A stretch of DNA of 64,000 bases from Hypericum androsaemum (taxonomy: Eukaryota > Streptophyta > Magnoliopsida > Malpighiales > Hypericaceae): assembly GCA_963995505.1 (NCBI GenBank), contig OZ023198.1:4222360-4286359 (forward strand). The letters are read 5' to 3'. Shown piece by piece: positions 10,109 through 20,029 of the stretch. The position numbers were made by a program, and so were the translations under genes. Every line of letters begins with the position of its first letter. The first letter of the stretch is position 1. The notes beneath the pieces are model-generated. The model was not told where the DNA came from, made no database searches, and saw only the letters and a list, made by a program, of their open reading frames with translations.

Positions 10109-11840
10109 ACTAAATTTTTTAAAACTTTAAAAAAGAATTCTATTTCTCATTTGTAAACCTTTCCAAAGGGATTGTTAGGTTAAAAAAATTATATGGCTTG
10201 GGATGTGCATTGGCTAGGGGTTAGCAAAGTCTTATATTTCGTGTTCGCTTGCTTTTCAGTAAATAGTCTGCTCATCCCCTGGCTTAGTAGAAGCCCTTTC
10301 CATATCCTATACTATTATCTATCAAGTCCTCTTGGGGATAAATATTTTCAATTCATCTGTCGTCATGTTTAGGAAATGGAACTATCGAAATTGAATTTGC
10401 ATTGAAATCGTTTTGGTCCGACAGCTTTGTTTCAGGTCTGGTTCTTTTCCTTTTGCTGTGAAGGTTGAAACGTCGTATCCTTTGGGAACAGCTAACATAG
10501 GTAGGTAGGTATCCTTTTGCAATTGCTTTTCTTTCGATGGGAGTCAGTAGTGTGAATAAGTTCAATCATTTGTTTTGACTTCATCCTTTGACTTTTATTT
10601 TCTGATACTACTAATTTTCTATCCTGCTTCGTTTGCATTCAATTATGCTGCCCATGCCCTTCTCTTTGGCTCTTACCCCACTTCTGAAGAGTACTTAGTT
10701 TTGCTGAATGCCCCGGTTTCTCTTTACTCGTTTGAAAGTGCTTAATATCTCTGGCAACTTGGCTGAGATTTGTCAAATTGGTACAGAGTTTACTGCCTCA
10801 TAGCTCCAATGTTGAATGTGTGGCTTCATCCTTGCTACTTGTCTTTCTTTTCATGAAATCAAGTTTAGCATCTGTTGTTGTATATAGTTGATCCAGGAGC
10901 AATTGCAAAGGTTTCCTGCAGAAACGACGTAACATACCTAGATAATCTGCTCAATAAGGAAAATCTTCAGCTCCTGAATTTGATGTTAGCTTCCTAATCT
11001 TTCTGTCCTAAGATGGAGAGCAGGAAAAAAAAAAGATTATTCCTTTCTGTATGATGCTTACCTATGCCTTGCAACAGGTACGATGTAACTCCATCCGAAT
11101 ATATCTCAATGATTATTACTGATTATGGCATCGTAAGTCGGCTCATTTTCTTGCAAAATCAATGGGTAAATGCAACATGTTGAACAAGTTAATTGATGGT
11201 TTATAGCATTTTTGCGTTATTCTGCCTTCATTATTTAGTTTCAGGCTCCATCTTTCCCTCTTGATCATTAAAAACTGTTCTAGTGTGAAAAATGTGTCAT
11301 AGGAAGGAAGCTTGCACAATACAACGATGAAGAACACGCAAACTTGTCTTTAGATGTTCTGCATCTTTCCACTTTTCAGGTGACAAGTTGGAGTGGAGTA
11401 CTAACCTTGGCAATTCACCTGATAGTTTTCTGTTCATGCTTCTTTTCTGTACTAACCTTTCGATTCCTCCCACGAGCATACCGGTCATCGTGCGTGACTA
11501 CCGGAGAGAAAACTTGTACATTCGATATGGATGTGCGGGTTCAGCGACTTGGATTAATCAGCAACTTTTTTCTAGCCGTTCTTTGTATCATAACATGATT
11601 TAGTGGAACAAGTTATTTAGCTCGTCTTTTTCTCAGAGAAGGGTGCTTTTGACGCCAATCCTGACAGTTTTGAATGATTTTTTTTCCCTTTCATTTAACC
11701 CAATTATATATGCCTTGTATACTTTTTTTTTACTTGCTGGTACCATTTGGCTAATGTCAATCGCAATTGTAAGTTGTTCATCTACTTAAAAGTTGCATGG
11801 TTGCCAATTCTTGCCCCCAATTCACTGGCGCTAAACATTC
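10109..11840. other. spacer with possible exon scraps
   Basis: This is AT-rich sequence without a convincing gene. A stretch at 11380-11600 preceded by a TTTTCAG acceptor reads GDKLEWSTNLGNSPDSFLF, followed later by VIVRDYRRENLYIRYGC. It looks exon-like, but I cannot assign it and the frame is not supported elsewhere. Confidence 0.3.
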
Positions 11841-11852
11841 ATGACTAACAGG

Positions 11853-12420
11853 TTAACCAGTAACAGTGGCATAGAGATTGATCAAAGCCAAGGCATTGCT
11901 AGTCAACTGAGCAATTTTCACAATCCTTCCCCCAACTGCAGTCTTCAGTTTTCCATTCATCATCTCACCAACAAACCCGTCGCTGCAAGTATTCTCGTCA
12001 GTCAAGGCAGCGCTAACCCACGTCTTTATGTCGCTGATCATGAACCTGAAGTTGGGTTGTCTAGCGCTATCCTTTTCGTTGATCGACCTTCTGATCTCAT
12101 CCACAGGGTCTCCCAGCTCCTCGACACAGTCTTTCAACGCACCGACTTCTCGGGGTGTCATGCCCTGACCCCCCGGGAGAGCTTCACCATCATGTGGCTT
12201 GTGGATTTGGCCGCCGACAGGGTCACCTTTTGGGCTGGTCTCAAACGCGTCTGCATGGACCGAGAGGGAGCTATAGAAAAGTCTCGGATACGTGGTTGAG
12301 CTACATGATCTTCTTATCAACTCGGTGGTTTCTGGAACTGTAAGCAGGTTTCTAGCAGCTGAGTTGAAGCTTACATCTGAATTGCAATAAGAGCTGCAGG
12401 AATGTCACGGACTTTTATCG
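11853..12420 (-). pseudogene. plant invertase/pectin methylesterase inhibitor (PMEI) pseudogene
   Basis: The minus-strand translation follows the PMEI four-helix fold. It reads ELIRRSCSSTTYPRLFYSSL (first conserved cysteine pair region), then AAKSTSHMMVKLSR in another frame, then GMTPREVGALKDCVEELGD, WVSAALTDENTCSDGF and QLTSNALALIN. The family inhibits cell-wall pectin methylesterases or invertases after secretion. Here the middle segment is out of frame with both sides, implying at least two frameshifts, and no start codon or signal peptide can be found upstream of about 12420. The C-terminal 100 residues are intact in one frame (12140-11853). It is best called a pseudogene; a very recent frameshift is possible. 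Confidence 0.8.
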
Positions 12421-12990
12421 AACACTTGGTGGGCGAGGAAACGAACGACTGGCCGTCTGTTATAAGCAGAAAAAGAACTTATCCAGCTGGTACGGGTGAC
12501 AGCTTGTAAGCGGATAATTGGAGGGTTTAGGCGGGAAGGAGTACACGCTGGCAAGCCGTTTGGTCTAGCGGGAAGAATCGAAAGTTAGTTAGACGGTTAC
12601 AGGGAAATTACTAATAAACACCTGTGCTTCTAATTGTAATTCATTCCAGTACAATTTGATGATTCTCAATAATATACTCCCTCCTTCTTCTTCTCTCTCT
12701 AATTTGTTCTTCTTCTTCTTTCCCCTAAATTTACCATTCTTGGATCTCGAATCTTGACATTTGACGTAATTGTTTTTAGAGTGATAATACTTTACTTATA
12801 CAAAAATTTTACCCAATCGATTTATGCAGCAAAGTTTATAAATAGGAAAACGAGAGCAGCTCGAGGTGGGAAGGGTCAGTGTTTCACATGCTCAGGGCCT
12901 AAACCCCATGTCAAATCGTTGAAGGTTGGTGGTCGGACACTTCCACCAAGTGTCAAACGCCAAATTTGTGTGCCCCTATGCAGAACGGTC

Positions 12991-13323
12991 TGATAAATTT
13001 TGACAATGGAATTTGACAGTGGAATAAAGGAATGGCAAGTTAATGAAACGAACTTGGCTCACTCAAATTTATTGATTGATCATGTGTACATATTTATAAG
13101 ACAAGCTACGTAACTAGCTATCTTTACTTTAGTCATTACGTGTAACCGACTCCATCAAGGTAGGATTACTGATGTTGTGGTTGTAACAGACTTCGCGGAT
13201 CAAAAGATCCAAAACCTAAATCATGGAGAGGTGGGATACACCCCCGTAATGTTGGCGAAGTGGTTGAGTAGCTGAAAGAACATGCCGATGCTTCCTCCTC
13301 CGATATAGTTGGGATATTTGACA
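12991..13323 (-). mobile_element. copia LTR (about 333 bp) next to a polyprotein C-terminus
   Basis: The plus-strand ends are TGATAAA and TTTGACA. On the minus strand the right end follows a purine tract (CTTGCGGGGGTG) and the copia C-terminal motif KLGMLDICSPRLPTCGGV at 13377-13324, the usual layout of RNase H end, polypurine tract and 3' LTR. The left boundary is inferred only from the TG and is less certain. Upstream pol is absent, replaced by the 69-bp repeats. Confidence 0.5.
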
Positions 13324-13433
13324 CACCCCCGCAAGTTGGAAGGCGAGGTGAACAAATATCGAGCATTCCCAATTTGGACATCAAGAAACTGAGCCGCTTG
13401 GCCAAGAGAGCGTACTAGAAACATTGCCGTGAG

Positions 13434-13640
13434 CTTGAAGTAACACCAATAGATTGGAACACTGCTCCGAGGACAATTGAAGCTGAGAGAGATGATTGAA
13501 CGCTTGAAGTAACGCCATTAGATTGAAACACTGCTCCGAGGACAATTGAAGCTGAGAGAGATGATTGAACGCTTGAAGTAACGCCATTAGATTGAAACAC
13601 TGCTCTGAGGACATTCGAAGCTGAGAGAGATGATTGGAGA
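13434..13640. repeat. tandem repeat, three 69-bp units
   Basis: Units start at 13434, 13503 and 13572 (each CTTGAAGTAAC...). The first two inner units are almost identical and the third has several changes. The period is a multiple of three, so the minus strand keeps an open 23-residue repeat (SSEQCFNLMALLQAFNHLSQ...). Confidence 0.85.
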
Positions 13641-13729
13641 GCTACGCATCGGTAGGATTTGTGACGGCCACGGCTGCTATTGATCAACCTAACTTGTAGT
13701 CACGGGAAGGAAGAACCTTTAAACATTGT

Positions 13730-14010
13730 GCTTCGGTAGCTGCGCAGCTGCCTCCGGGCCTGGGCAAAATACTTAAGGCTCCTCCAGCTCCTCGCGACGA
13801 TGCGCACGTGCGAAGTGCCAAGTGCGTCCAATGCGCCATGCGCACACGCACGTGCGCGTGCGCGAGCGCGTGCTCGTGCTCGTGCTTCGCACCGTCCTCG
13901 CAGGCAGCTAGCGGTGGGTCAGCCTTTTGGATAGCCAATCAAGTTGAGAGGCAAGGAGGGAAATTCCTTATAAACAAGGAAATCCTCCTTGTTCTAATCA
14001 ATGTGGGATT
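13730..14010. other. GC-rich CG/TG tract and probable LTR remnant
   Basis: 13795-13890 is unusually GC-rich and made of alternating CGTGCG/GCGCAC steps, unlike the AT-rich surroundings. An imperfect palindrome (GGAAATTCCTTATAA / AAGGAAATCC) and the AATGTGGGATTGCAACC motif follow near 13950-14020; both resemble promoter-proximal parts of plant LTRs. This is a weak call because no ends were found. Confidence 0.3.
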
Positions 14011-14097
14011 GCAACCTTCCATCTCCCTTTGGGCCTTTCTTTTGGGCCTTTCCATTATTGGGCTTGCATTGAATAAATTCATTTATGATAATGGCGC

Positions 14098-14285
14098 CCG
14101 TGGCTTTTTTCATATTAGTCCCCGTATTTTAGCATTTTTGCAAAAAAGTTATACTGATATGCGCAGTTATGTGATACTGGCATGCCCTGTTATGTCATAA
14201 TGGTATTTTTTTCAGGCCTGTGTTTGCGTGTGACTTTTTTCATTTTGATCCCCGTGTTTTAACATTTTTACAAAAAAAGCCCCCG
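14098..14285. repeat. imperfect direct repeat, about 127-bp spacing
   Basis: A block of about 55 bases (CTTTTTTCAT.TT..TCCCCGT.TTTTA.CATTTTT.CAAAAAA) occurs at 14104-14150 and again at 14232-14280. No coding potential was seen. Confidence 0.6.
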
Positions 14286-14554
14286 CGTGTCTTCATTTCG
14301 AACGGTTCAGAATCTGGGCATTCCGTACCCAATCCATACCCTAATTCTATCGAGCTAGAAAATACCACGGGTTGAGGGAAAAAAGGGCAAAAGCCGAAGG
14401 CTAGTCACGGTTACAATCTTCGAAGTACCGCAACGCATACCAAGTTACAAATCCGGTCAAAGTTGAAAGGACATATCACAGTTGTTGTGAAGAACATGCA
14501 AAGATTTTTTTTAAATGCAATTCCAAAAAGCTCCGTATGTGCCACTGATTTTTT

Positions 14555-15060
14555 AAGAATCACCCGCGGAGTTCCGTAAGAAGATGCAAGTAAGTTTGAC
14601 TTACCCGGATGCTTGGATTTATGTACATGATGTACTGATACTACCTACTCGCAGCTGCCTTGATCCTGCCACTTTCTATCTTGGTCATTTTTAGACAAAA
14701 CATCCTTTGCTTTAGAGATTACGTTCAGCATATGGCTTGTTAACTTAAGAATGAGGTAGCAAGCCAATTGGTAGCACTCAATGTTTCAAGTTTTAGCATG
14801 ACTCCGTTTAAGGCTTGTCGATTCTCTCCATCCGATTCCTGAAATGTGCATCCACTGCAAAGTTTTACGGGATGTTCTGTGGTTAAAATTCCCTATCTCA
14901 CTTTCTTGCTCTCATTGGACGGAATACATCTCAGGGGAGATTTGCATTTGACCAGTCTGACATTCCTCGTGGGGATTACTATGTACTCAAGATCAATTAT
15001 CCATCCATGGCACCCAGTTACAACCATCAAACTCTGTTCTATTGTCTTTGAAATATCAGG
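14555..15060 (+). repeat. copy of the F-box gene 3' flank
   Basis: 14600-14900 matches 25265-25556, the sequence just after the stop of the F-box gene at 24247. Shared strings include GATCCTGCCACTTTCTATCTTG and GAGGTAGCAAGCCAATTGGTAGC. No F-box coding sequence remains to the left. It is a fragment of a duplicated F-box locus. Confidence 0.7.
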
Positions 15061-15071
15061 TTATCTTCTGG

Positions 15072-15259
15072 ATCTGAACCTTACTGATCTCGAAGCCCCC
15101 AAGTTTCATTCCTTCTGGTTCTCAGTATCTACAAGCTTATTGATATTGGCTTTTACTATCAAGACGTAGCAGGTTCCATTTGATTTGGTTTACTTATTCC
15201 TAATTTGAAGAGATTCTGTGACAGGATACCCCTCTTCCATCAGATCGTAAAGTAGAAAC
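15072..15259 (+). repeat. 190-bp direct repeat, left copy
   Basis: This matches 17717-17908 with about half a dozen differences. It contains an exon-like piece preceded by TCTGTGACAG (DTPLPSDRKVETL). The gypsy relic lies exactly between the two copies. Confidence 0.8.
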
Positions 15260-15294
15260 TTTATCTACAGCACGTTCGACTAGTCTTTTCGCTC

Positions 15295-17469
15295 ATGCGG
15301 CAACATCAGTTTTATCTCAAACAGTCAAAGTGTACCTTTGGGGCATCCTCAGTTGCCTACCTAGGGCATGTAATCTTGGCCGAAGGTGTTGCTATGAATG
15401 ATGAGAAAGTTCAATCTGTCACTACATGGTCGACGCCAAGATCACCCCATGGCCTACGAGGATTCTTGGGCTTGGCAGGCTACTACCAAAAATTCATTCA
15501 AGATTTTAGAGTTATTATGGCACCACTCACCAAATTACTATGTAAGGAGGGGTTTACTTGGTCGGTAGAGACGGAGCAGGCATTTATAGCCCTTCAAAAG
15601 GCTCTTTCAATGGCACCCGTTCTCCAGTTGCCTGATTTCACACGGCTTTCATTGTGGAATATGACGCTTCAAGCATTGGATTTGGGGTGGTCCTCCACCA
15701 GGGATCGGGACCACTAGCTTTCTTCAGCAAGCCAATCGCTGCTCGCCATGCTAAGCTAGCTACATATGAGCGGGAGCTTATTGGGCTTGTTCAGGCAGTG
15801 CGACATTGGCGACCCTATTTATGGGTATGCGATTTTACAGTCCGAACCGACCACTATAGTCTAAAATTTCTGTTGGATTAGTGCCTATCGACGATTCCAC
15901 AACACCAATGGGTTAGCAAGCTATTCAGTTATGATTTTCAGGTAGAGTATTGTCCAGGTAAGCTAAACGTGGTGGCTGATGCTCTCTCACGTCGGGAGTT
16001 TGATCTTGGTGATCTGATGGTCATTTTCGGTCCTACCTTCCAGGTCTTTGAGGAATTGTGACATGAGATACGTACTAACACAAAGCTGTCGGCCTTATAT
16101 GACAAGATTACTAAGGCAATATGATAGGACCCTGGACTGTCACGGACGAACTCATTCTCTTCGGACGTCGAGTATTTATGCCACTGTCGTCACCTCTTTT
16201 GCCTTCTCTTTTGCAGGTTGCCCATACGATTGGCCACGAGGGCATCCAGAAGACCTTACACCGTCTGCGGGCTGACTTTCATATCTCTAAGGATCGCGAA
16301 CTAGTTCATGAGTTTGTGCGGTCCTGCACCACCTGTCAGTGCAACAAGACAGAACATTTGCACCTCATGCAGTTATTAAAACCACTGGAGGTGCCTTCTC
16401 AGGTTTGGGCAAATATCACCATGGATTTTGTTGAGGGCCTACCGACAGTTCATAGCAAGTCGATCATCTTGACCGTGGTCGATCGCTTTTCTAAGTATGC
16501 CAATTTCATTCCCTTGGGCCATCCCTATAGTACGACTTCTGTGGCCCATTCTTTATTTGATGAGATTGTTCGCCTCCACGGGTTCCATACTTAGATTGTT
16601 AGTGATCGTGACCCCGTCTTTACAAGCAACTTTTGGAACGACTTGTTTCGCATGGCAGGCGTCCGCCTTAATATGAGTTCGGCCTTCCATCCTCAGTCTG
16701 ATAGACAGTCGGAGGCTACTAACAAGGTCATCGCCATGTACCTTTGATGCTTAACAGGAGACCGACCACGGGAATGGTTAAAGTGGTTGCCATGGGTCGA
16801 ATATTGCTACAATACATTCTTTCAGTCCGCATTGCGTGCAACACCTTTTCAAGTGGTATATGGTTGTTTGCCACCCTCCTTGTTGTCTTATCAGGTAGAT
16901 ATAGTACGAGTCACTGCTGTGCACGACATTCTGCAGACCAGGGATGAATTTCTTGCTGAGATTCAAGAGCGACTTCTTCAAGCCCAGCAGTGTGCTAAGA
17001 AGTTTTATGATGACCGCCACCGCGAGGTTCACTTTGCCGAAGGTGGTTGGGTTTGGTTGCGTCTCATTCATCGCTCAGCTTCCTCTCTTCTGGGACATGT
17101 CACGGGCAAACTTGATCCTCGATTTTATGGCCCATTTCAGGTGCAGGCAAAGATAGGGGATGTTGCTTATCGTCTGGCGCTTCCTCCAGGGACGCGTTTG
17201 CATAACGTGTTTCATGTGGGCCTTCTCAAAAAGTTTTACGACGAGCCTCCCTCGGTCCTGCCCTCTTTGCCCCCTATCAGCCACGGGCGTGCCCTCCCTG
17301 TTCCTGCGAGAGTATTATGCGCTGCTCGTCGCCACGATGCGTAGCATGTCCTCGTGTAGTGGCAAGGTCTGTCGGAGGTTGATGCCTCGTGGGAGCCTTC
17401 AGATGACTTCCGGCACTTATATCCCACCTTCCAGCTCGAGGACGAGCTGGTTCTCGAGAGCGGGAAAGA
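15295..17469 (+). mobile_element. Ty3/gypsy chromovirus pol relic (RT end, RNase H, integrase, chromodomain)
   Basis: Plus-strand frames read as follows: RT thumb and RNase H (15295-15880: YLGHVI, LRGFLGLAGYYQKFI, LATYERELIGLVQAVRHWRPYL), the integrase zinc finger (about 16218-16340: H-x-G-H ... C-x2-C), the integrase core with its three acidic positions (MDFVEGLP, SDRDPVF, SEATNK; 16422-16730), an integrase C-terminus (PRFYGPFQVQ, RLHNVFHVGLLKK), and a chromodomain-like end (VLVxWQGL, ASWEPSDDFRHLYP; about 17340-17440). At least three in-frame stops (after FHT at 16594, at MYL near 16747, and after RHDA at 17344) and frameshifts interrupt it. The N-terminal gag, protease and most of RT are missing. 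A chromodomain assigns it to the chromovirus branch. Confidence 0.88.
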
Positions 17470-17706
17470 TGTTATGTGGGGACGATCCTACGAGCAAAGG
17501 TCCAAGAAGATTCCAGATACGACTTCCTCTTAGTTTCCTATTGACATTAGAAGTTATTTCCTATTCATGGTAGTAGTTATTTCTTATTCATAGTTGTAGT
17601 TCTTTTCCGCTTTCGTACTTCAATTCCTACTAGGATGGGTAATAGTGTTTGGCTATATAAAGCCACGCCCCCCTTAGGTTTTCATCATCAATCAATAAAA
17701 CAAGTA
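17470..17706 (+). mobile_element. gypsy 3' LTR, truncated
   Basis: It begins TGTTATGTGGGG directly after a purine tract (GAGAGCGGGAAAGA). It carries a TATATAAA box at about 17652 and an AATCAATAAAAC polyadenylation-like stretch at about 17690. It breaks off where the right 190-bp repeat begins. Confidence 0.6.
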
Positions 17707-17716
17707 GAAGGTTCTG

Positions 17717-17908
17717 GATCTGAACCTTACTGATCTCGAAGCCCCCAAGTTTCATTCCTTATGGTTCTCGGTATCTACAAGCTTATTGATATTGGATTTT
17801 ACTATCAAGACGTAGAAGGTTCCATTTGATTTGGTTTACTTATTCCTAATTTGAAGAGGTTCTGTGACAGGATACCCCTCTTCCATCAGATCGTAAAGTA
17901 GAAACTTT
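17717..17908 (+). repeat. 190-bp direct repeat, right copy
   Basis: This is the partner of 15072-15259. It continues into TTCTGTGCTTTGCTTGGAAC and then a GTAAGC donor-like site at about 17936, so it may be a relic exon of the host locus (DTPLPSDRKVETF ... LGTNC). Confidence 0.8.
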
Positions 17909-19714
17909 CTGTGCTTTGCTTGGAACTAACTGCAGGTAAGCGATACATTTTTCAGGCTTGACCTTTTGGTTCATCCGAATGTGTTGTTTCATTCGTCATC
18001 AAAGGTTTCGCTCTAATATGTTTGAATATCGTAAAAGTTCCAGGCACAAGTATTTATGTAGTATGTTAGAAGTTTGCTTTAGCTTTTATGGGACTCTTGT
18101 TTTTCTTTCTGCAATCTTAGATAAGGGTTTAGACGGAGGTGACAAAGCATAAAACTTACCCTGTTTATTTCAAATGCGGTTCATCATAAAATGCTCCTAG
18201 CAAATTATTAATCTTATGGTCTCTTCCCGTCAGTTTTGCATCCTCATGCGAGAATCGGTAATAACTTTTGGTGTGATATGCAGTGCTCTTGAACTCTTTC
18301 TTGTTAAAAGGACCGTCGTGGCTCTCAATTTCTAAATTTTCCACATGTCCACCTTCTCAGCGGGCGAGGTTATAGAACAGTGTGGATCATGACTGTCATT
18401 ACAATGTTGTATAATATGCCTTAAATCCTTCCCGACTATCTTTCGCAGGTGCAAGTTTGAGATAGTCATTGATTCCCCAATGGAAATACGTGTTTCTGTC
18501 TTTATCAGAGAGCTCCACACCTGTGGTCGTCACAGAAATAAACCTTTTAAAGCCGCGCGTAAATGAAAAGCAAAGCCTGAGTAAAATAGAATCTGCATCG
18601 ATTATCTGCTGTCACAAAGCACAGGTTTGCCTAAAACGCTCTTGTTAACTATCCGCACCTTCCACGTTTTATGTTGTTTGTCACTGTACAAGTCCGTTAA
18701 GCACACATCTAATCTTTTGTTAGTTCAAAAATAAGATTTGGCATCAGATAGCAGTCATTGTTTGAGAATTCAAATGCTAGAAAAAGAAAAATATTTGACC
18801 TCTCGATGCCTATGAGCGATTATTTGCTCAAGAAAGATTAATAATCTCCATACTCCAGATCCAAAATGTTGCATACTATGCACCTCTAATTCCTGGTTGC
18901 TGCTGGTGTTAACGAATTTCACGTGTTCATTTGTTATGCTTTTTATTGTTAATCATCACTCGGAGTTGCAATTTTTTTGCACATCAAATGCTGATCTTAT
19001 TGTCCTTGTTCATGGTCTGCCCTTGAACCCATCACCTAGGCATGACTCTCTTGTTTGACTCTCTTTTTCACAATTTATGTGCTCTCCCTTTCTCTCATCC
19101 TTTGTTCTAAATGCACTTATTAGGTTGCTCTTAGACTGAAGCAAAACGGCTATTCTGCTGGCTGCTCTGTTGAAGTACTAGTAGCAGTGATTTGAATGGT
19201 CTGATTTCCAATGGGATATGTTGAAGTAGATAACTCTGTTGGGAGTTTCTGTACTGTGTAATTTGAAGTGGAAGCTGCCATAGCGAATCTACATGATTGG
19301 CTTTGATGTTTGATTGTTTACGGATCTTCTGCTCTTGATGGCTTATGTATCTTTTGTGTGTTGTATAGCCAACATTCCTTATTTATTGGTGATACTGTCT
19401 CATGCAGGCAAGGCACCAAAGTTTTCCCGGATGAATGTTTGGGATCATCCTCATGTGCGTCTGGGAATCCGTCCTTAAGTTATACTTCTGAGGAGGCGAT
19501 TTGGTCATCACACAATTTTCTCTTGTAGCAGTATGCTGGTGATGAGCGAAGCGCGGAATCAATAGAAGCTTGTTTTGAGAAATTGTCAACGACTAGCTTT
19601 TCAAGAAAGGAAGAGGTCAAAGGATCAGTTTGAAGAGCAGCTTAAAGAAGAAAGTTCAGGACCTCAATTTTGTGGAAATGCCTCCCGAGGTAATTATTTT
19701 TAGAAGATTGCTTC
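17909..19714. other. spacer with possible exon relics
   Basis: There is no intact gene. Exon-like pieces are near 18446-18540 (after TTTCGCAG: CKFEIVIDSPMEIRVSVFI) and 19600-19690 (RKRSKDQFEEQLKEESSG, ending at a GTAATT donor). Neither is recognised. Confidence 0.3.
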
Positions 19715-20002
19715 TGTTGGGATGGCGAGAAATAGGAACGACTTATTTCCTATTCCTATTCCTATTCCTATTCTGACTAGATTCTGTACTCCTAATTAGA
19801 CCTAGATAGGTTACTTGTACACCAAGGATTTGTCTCTATATAAAGACATGTTACCCTAAGGTTTTGTATAGCTTTGTGACTCGGATCCATCAATAAAAGT
19901 TCTCCTTTCTCACCGTGGACGTAGGCATTAGGCCGAACCACGTAATTCTCTTGTTCCGTGTTCTTTGTGCGATCTTGTTCTCTAGTTGCTGAATTCCTAA
20001 CA
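19715..20002 (+). mobile_element. 5' LTR of the gag-protease element (288 bp)
   Basis: It begins TGTTGGG and ends CCTAACA. It has a TATATAAA promoter box near 19836 and an AATAAAA signal near 19893. It holds four ATTCCT units, against three in the 3' LTR. Confidence 0.88.
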
Positions 20003-20029
20003 ATTGGTATTAAGAGCTTGGGTTGGAGG

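Noticed and set aside
11841..12299. 152-residue plus-strand open frame opposite the PMEI pseudogene
   Set aside because: It is a shadow of the minus-strand PMEI domain; its residues show no domain and the minus strand explains the openness.
12670..12720. TTCTTC-rich stretch that looks like a coding Phe/Ser run
   Set aside because: It is a simple CT-rich tract in an LTR-like leader with no start codon or flanking coding signal.
13434..13640. Possible CRISPR-like array from three regular repeats
   Set aside because: The units are contiguous with no spacers, in a plant nuclear context; it is an ordinary tandem repeat.
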